Shown here: positions 59,152 to 64,000 of the stretch, piece by piece | How positions within the stretch are numbered: the stretch's first letter is position 1 | Layout of the letters: each line of letters starts with the position of its first letter | Assembly (NCBI RefSeq): GCF_018812025.1 | Contig: NC_063045.1 | Location: 61,169,839 to 61,233,838, forward strand | Direction: 5' to 3' | DNA length: 64,000 nucleotides | Source of the DNA: Megalobrama amblycephala | Lineage: Eukaryota; Chordata; Actinopteri; Cypriniformes; Xenocyprididae | The notes under the pieces: generated by a model | What the model was told of the DNA's origin: nothing | Database searches by the model: none | What the model saw: only the letters and a program-made list of their open reading frames with translations | Position numbers and translations under genes: made by a program

Positions 59152-59902
59152 ATTCTGACTATATATATCTCGCAATTCTGACTTTATAACTCAATTCTGA
59201 TTTTATAACTCGCAATTCTGACTTTAAAACTCAATTCTGATTTTATAACTCGCAATTCTGACTTTAAAACTCAATTCTGATTTTATAACTCGCAATTCTG
59301 ACTTTAAAACTCAATTCTGATTTTATAACTCGCAATTCTGACTTTAAAACTCAATTCTGATTTTATAACTCGCAATTCTGACTTTATATCACACAATTTT
59401 GACTATATCTTGCAATTCTGACTTTAAAACTCTTAATTCTGACTTTATAACTCGCAATTCTGACTATATGACGCAATTTTGACTAACTCACAATTCTGAC
59501 TTTAAAACTCAATTCTGATTTTATAACTCGCAATTCTGACTTTATATCACACAATTTTGACTATATCTTGCAATTCTGACTTTAAAACTCTTAATTCTGA
59601 CTTTATAACTCGCAATTCTGACTTTATAACTCGCAATTCTGACTATATGACGCAATTTTGACTAACTCACAATTCTGACTTTAAAACTCAATTCTGATTT
59701 TATAACTCGCAATTCTGACTTTATATCACACAATTTTGACTATATCTTGCAATTCTGACTTTATAACTCACAATTCTGACTTTATATCAAGCAATTCTGA
59801 CTATATAACGCAATTCTGACTATATATCTCGCAATTCTGACTTTATATCACACAATTTTGACTATATCTTGCAATTCTGACTTTATAACTCGCAATTCTG
59901 AC

Positions 59903-60244
59903 TAGGGCTGGGCGATGTATCGAATGCTTTTGTCATTTCTTCAGTAAAGCCAGGTTCCCTGATTACCGCTAAATCGTCATCACCTGCTTTCAAATGGAGC
60001 GGCATTTAATAGACAGAGCAGAGCCGTAGATCACTGATAAGCCACGCAATATCGCGTTCAATATCGACGGCGATACATATCGATATTGAACGCGATATTG
60101 CGTGGCTTATCAGTGATCTACGGCTCTGTCTATTAAATGCCGCTCCATTTGAAAGCAGGTGATGGCGATTTAGCGGTAGTCAGGGAACTGGCTTTACTGA
60201 AGAAATGCACGTGACAAAAGCATTCGATACATCGCCCAGCCCTA
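59903..60244. mobile_element. hAT-type hairpin MITE, 342 bp
   Basis: TAGGGCTGGGCGATGTATCG and its exact inverse at the other end, flanked by ATTCTGAC on both sides (59895-59902, 60245-60252). The arms pair almost completely to the centre (TATCGACGGCGATACATATCGATA), with only scattered mismatches, so the whole element is one hairpin. The low divergence of the arms suggests a young insertion. Confidence 0.9.
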
Positions 60245-60518
60245 ATTCTGACTTTAAAACTCGCAATTCTGACTTTATAACTCCCAAATCTGACTATGAC
60301 GCAATTTTGACTAACTCAATTCTGATTTTATAACTAGCAATTCTGACTTTATATCACACAATTCTGACTTTATATCACACAATTCTGACTTAATATCACA
60401 CAATTTTGACTATATCTCGCAATTCTGAGGAAAAAAGTCAGAATTGTAAGATAAAAAAAGTCGCAATTACCTTTTTTAGTTTTTTATTTCTTGGCGGAAA
60501 CAAGCTTTCATAGCAAAC

Positions 60519-61190
60519 ACCTGTCACCCTGGTAGGCGGAAATTTCTATTCTAACCCTTTAACCTGATCTCTGTCATATTCTGTGATTGTTTCTGAAGAG
60601 TGCGAGCCCTCACATCACAAAACATCAACGTCAAAACATCCCAACGCTGTATGGCCAGATGATACGCAAACTACTTTTCTCGGCTGGATAAAGCAAACCA
60701 GTTTCTCGCTAGTAAAGTTTTGATGGATGAGGATTGTAATCAAGGTAAAGACGATTGCTGTGACATACAGGAGTCGTACAGTAAGCACGCATGAGTTCGA
60801 TATATTGATGCGCAAACAAACCGTGCATGTGTGTTCTCGACGCACTGATCGCACATTGTGTTTATGCACAGACACACTTCAGTACATTCACGTTCCAAAC
60901 ACATTCAGGATAATGTTTTTATCTGTCGTATGTTGCGTGTATGTGTGTTTAGTAATTCTGAATGGATCCGTGAACTGTAGTATATGCAGTCAGGTCTAGT
61001 GAAATTTTAAAAATATGACGCTTTGAGCGCTGTTGAGTGGAGTATCTTGCAATTCTGACTTTATATCACGCAGTTGCGAGTTTATATCTCAGAATTGTGA
61101 CTTTGTAACTCACAATTGCGAGATAAAAAGTTAGAATTCTGAGATAAAAAGTCGCAATTACTGTGTTTATTTTTTTTTATTTAGTTGTGG
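60519..61190. other. no gene; inverted fragment of the array flank
   Basis: 60519-60990 has no recognisable content. 60996-61034 is the reverse complement of the flank motif in the following array (ACTCAACAG-GCTCAAAGCG-TCATATTTTTAAAATTTC). 61036-61190 is a short CGCAATTCTGAC-type body with one terminal GGAAACGGGCTTCCATA. Confidence 0.5.
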
Positions 61191-63650
61191 AAACGGGCTT
61201 CCATACCCGTGCGTTGATCATTGTAGCCAATCACAGACATATCTGATGAGCGTGTCAACACAAAGGCCAATCAGAGGTGTTTATGAATCCACTCAACAGT
61301 GCTCAAAGTCACATTTTTAAAATTTCAGTACTGACTTGGTATCGCGGTTGTTAATTTTAACAACACTAGTCAGGTCAAGATGGTCAATAGTCAGATTATT
61401 CAGTAAAACTCAAAAATTACGAAAAAGCCCGTTTCTGCCACTAAATAAAAAAATAAAAACAGTAATTGCGTCTTTTTATCTCAGAATTCTGACGTTTTTC
61501 CTCACAATTGCGTGATATAAAGTCACAATTCTGACTTTTTTTTTCTCGCAATTCTGATTTTTTTCTCACAATTGTTTTTTCTCTCAGAATTCTGTCTTTA
61601 TATCTCGCAATTCCGACTATTGCACGCAATTGCGAGTTTATATCTCAGAATTCTGACTTTATATCGCAATTGCGAATTTATATCTCGCAATTCTGACTTT
61701 AAATCTCAGAATTCTGACTTTATATCACGCAATTGCGAGTTTATATCTCAAAATTCTGACTTTATATCACGCAATTGCGAGTTTATATCTCAAAATTCTG
61801 ACTTTATATCTCGCAATTCTGACTTTATATCGCAATTGTGAGATAAAAAGTCAGAATTCTGAGGTAAAAAGTTGCGATTACTGTGTTTATTTTTCAATTT
61901 AGTGGCGGAAACGGGCTTCCATACCCGTGCGTCGATCATTGTAGCCAATCACAGACATATCTGATGAGCGTGTCAACACAAAGGCCAATCAGAGGTGTTT
62001 ACGAATCCACTCAACAGTGCTCAAAGCGTCATATTTTTAAAATTTCAGTACTGACTTGGTATCGCGGTTGTTCATTTTAACAACACTAGTCAGGTCAAGA
62101 TGGTCACTAGTCAGGTTATTCAGTAAAACTCAAAAATTACGAAAAAGCCCGTTTCTGCCACTAAATAAAAAAATAAAAACAGTAATTGCGTCTTTTTATC
62201 TCAGAATTCTGACGTTTTTCCTCACAATTGCGTGATATAAAGTCACAATTCTGACTTTTTTTTTCTCGCAATTCTGATTTTTTTCTCACAATTGTTTTTT
62301 CTCTCAGAATTCTGTCTTTATATCTCGCAATTCCGACTATTGCACGCAATTGCGAGTTTATATCTCAGAATTCTGACTTTATATCGCAATTGCGAATTTA
62401 TATCTCGCAATTCTGACTTTAAATCTCAGAATTCTGACTTTATATCACGCAATTGCGAGTTTATTTCTCAGAATTCTGACTTTATATCGCAATTGCGAGT
62501 TTATATCTCGCAATTCTGACTTTATATCTCGCAATTCTGACTTTATATCGCAATTGTGAGATAAAAAGTCAGAATTCTGAGGTAAAAAGTTGCGATTACT
62601 GTGTTTATTTTTCAATTTAGTGGCGGAAACGGGCTTCCATACCCGTGCGTCGATCATTGTAGCCAATCACAGACATATCTGATGAGCGTGTCAACACAAA
62701 GGCCAATCAGAGGTGTTTACGAATCCACTCAACAGTGCTCAAAGCGTCATATTTTTAAAATTTCAGTACTGACTTGGTATCGCGGTTGTTCATTTTAACA
62801 ACACTAGTCAGGTCAAGATGGTCACTAGTCAGGTTATTCAGTAAAACTCAAAAATTACGAAAAAGCCCGTTTCTGCCACTAAATAAAAAAATAAAAACAG
62901 TAATTGCGTCTTTTTATCTCAGAATTCTGACGTTTTTCCTCACAATTGCGTGATATAAAGTCACAATTCTGACTTTTTTTTTCTCGCAATTCTGACTTTT
63001 TTTCTCACAATTGTTTTTTCTCTCAGAATTCTGTCGTTATATCTCGCAATTCCGACTATTGCACGCAATTGCGAGTTTATATCTCAGAATTCTGACTTTA
63101 TATCGCAATTGCGAATTTATATCTCGCAATTCTGACTTTAAATCTCAGAATTCTGACTTTATATCACGCAATTGCGAGTTTATATCTCAAAATTCTGACT
63201 TTATATCACGCAATTGCGAGTTTATATCTCAAAATTCTGACTTTATATCACGCAATTGCGAGTTTATTTCTCAGAATTCTGACTTTATATCGCAATTGCG
63301 AGTTTATATCTCGCAATTCTGACTTTATATCTCGCAATTCTGACTTTATATCGCAATTGTGAGATAAAAAGTCAGAATTCTGAGGTAAAAAGTTGCGATT
63401 ACTGTGTTTATTTTTCAATTTAGTGGCGGAAACGGGCTTCCATACCCGTGCGTTGATCATTGTAGCCAATCACAGACATATCTGATGAGCGTGTCAACAC
63501 AAAGGCCAATCAGAGGTGTTTACGAATCCACTCAACAGTGCTCAAAGTGTCACATTTTTAAAATTTCAGTACTGACTTGGTATCGCGGTTGTTCATTTTA
63601 ACAACACTAGTCAGGTCAAGATGGTCACTAGTCAGGTTATTCAGTAAAAC
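61191..63650. repeat. tandem array, 718-bp period, three units plus partial
   Basis: The CCATACCCGTGCG motif lies at 61201, 61919, 62637 and 63440: spacings 718, 718 and 803. Each unit is about 220 bp of flank plus about 500 bp of a TIR element (AGCCCGTTTCTGCCAC ... GTGGCGGAAACGGGCTTCC) with a CGCAATTCTGAC/GCAATTGCGAG body. The third unit is longer through extra body repeats. Units are nearly identical, so amplification is recent. The flank carries GTAGCCAATCACAG and GGCCAATCAGAGG, two CCAAT-box-like motifs per unit. Identical 65-codon frames repeated per unit are not genes. Confidence 0.92.
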
Positions 63651-64000
63651 TTAGCTTAAATTTTTTTTTTTTTCTGTCACTAACCAACTGATTAAAATGT
63701 AGTCGCTATTAATCTCTAATTTCAAAGATGGTTTCTGTTATTTTAGGAAGTTCTTATCACACAGACGTATGTTTGTGTTAGTTTGGTTTTAGTTATTTGT
63801 TGAAAAAATGGGGTGTAACGCCATGTGCTAGCGATTGAGTTGGGCTCCGAATGACGTAATCGAGACCTTTTTTTTTTTTATACAGTCTGTGGTCTAATTT
63901 CTAATTTAGTTTTTCAACTAATATTTATTATTAATTCAGCTTTTTATTTTTTTATTTCAAGATTTATTTTTGGTGTTTTTGCCTTTATTATAACAGGGAC
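63651..64000. other. AT-rich end of window, nothing recognised
   Basis: A T-run at 63661-63673 and AT-rich sequence; probably still srsf9 intron. No exon. Confidence 0.45.

Larger units (their letters stand above)
56674..60512. mobile_element. giant TIR element with tandem-repeat body, GCAAAC target duplication
   Basis: Termini TATGGAAGCTTGTTTCCGCC and the inverse of TATGAAAGCTTGTTTCCGCC. GCAAAC lies directly outside both ends (56668-56673, 60513-60518). The body is made of CGCAATTCTGACTTTATAAC / ATATCTCGCAATTCTGAC units of about 16-22 bp, with higher-order blocks (for example AAAACTCAATTCTGATTTTA repeated at 59225-59370). Near the ends the units reverse orientation. Two hAT-type elements are nested inside; without them the element is about 1.9 kb. 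No coding capacity. Confidence 0.85.

Noticed and set aside
61441..63601. Repeated open frames (EFISRNSDF-type and identical 65-codon frames)
   Set aside because: They are translations of the CGCAATTCTGAC repeat and of the 718-bp unit flank, appear once per repeat, and have no gene context.

Overview
The window is vertebrate nuclear DNA, most likely from a teleost and probably a cyprinid. It has GT-AG split genes, long AT-rich introns and intergenic stretches, and dense DNA-transposon, MITE, DIRS and LINE remnants. Several repeats (DIRS with inverted terminal repeats, TTAA-flanked elements with AGTTCACCC-type ends, hAT-like elements starting TAGGGCTG) look like families I know from zebrafish and carp relatives. 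That placement is recognition from memory, not a search. There is no bacterial gene organisation, no CRISPR array and no rRNA or tRNA gene that I can support.

Two real protein-coding genes are recognisable. On the minus strand, gal3st1 (galactosylceramide sulfotransferase) has a large coding exon at 41443-42568 and a signal-anchor exon at 44318-44448. A second, diverged but open copy of that first coding exon lies upstream at 50359-50470, and each copy has its own candidate 5'UTR exon (about 46051 and 50931). On the plus strand, srsf9 (an SR splicing factor) begins with a probable 5'UTR exon ending at 52380. Its first three coding exons are 53776-53933, 54011-54210 and 56262-56434, and the C-terminal RS part lies beyond the window. 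The two genes are head to head, about 1.2-1.4 kb apart. A third, unidentified minus-strand gene is suggested by a CpG-rich putative first exon with a strong donor (37991-38325), a strong acceptor at 34571, and a polyadenylation signal at 30651.

Region by region: 0-20 kb holds no recognisable gene, but has three large tandem arrays (CCTGG/TAACC type 1.4-2.75 kb; 53-bp unit 6.26-8.47 kb; 94-bp unit 12.3-14.06 kb), several MITEs and SINE/LINE fragments. At 20182-26299 is a structurally almost complete DIRS-type tyrosine-recombinase retrotransposon (minus orientation). Its gag is open, but its reverse transcriptase has lost the catalytic core and its recombinase is frameshifted. 26-41 kb is repeat-rich and includes the putative third gene and a triply nested MITE at 40.2-41.35 kb. 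41.4-51.1 kb is gal3st1 with transposon-filled introns. 51.3-53.4 kb is an AT-rich inverted repeat around the srsf9 promoter. From 56.67 kb to the end the window is dominated by one peculiar element family: conserved termini (TATGGAAGCTTGTTTCCGCC), 6-bp target duplications, and a body made almost entirely of short CGCAATTCTGAC-type tandem repeats. One copy has grown to 3.8 kb and hosts two hAT-type insertions. Related copies have been amplified with their flank into a 718-bp-period array.

The strongest leads are the tandem-repeat-bodied transposon family, the duplicated gal3st1 first exon, the two hAT-type insertions with the same target octamer, and the deletion derivative of the DIRS element at 47.65-47.97 kb.
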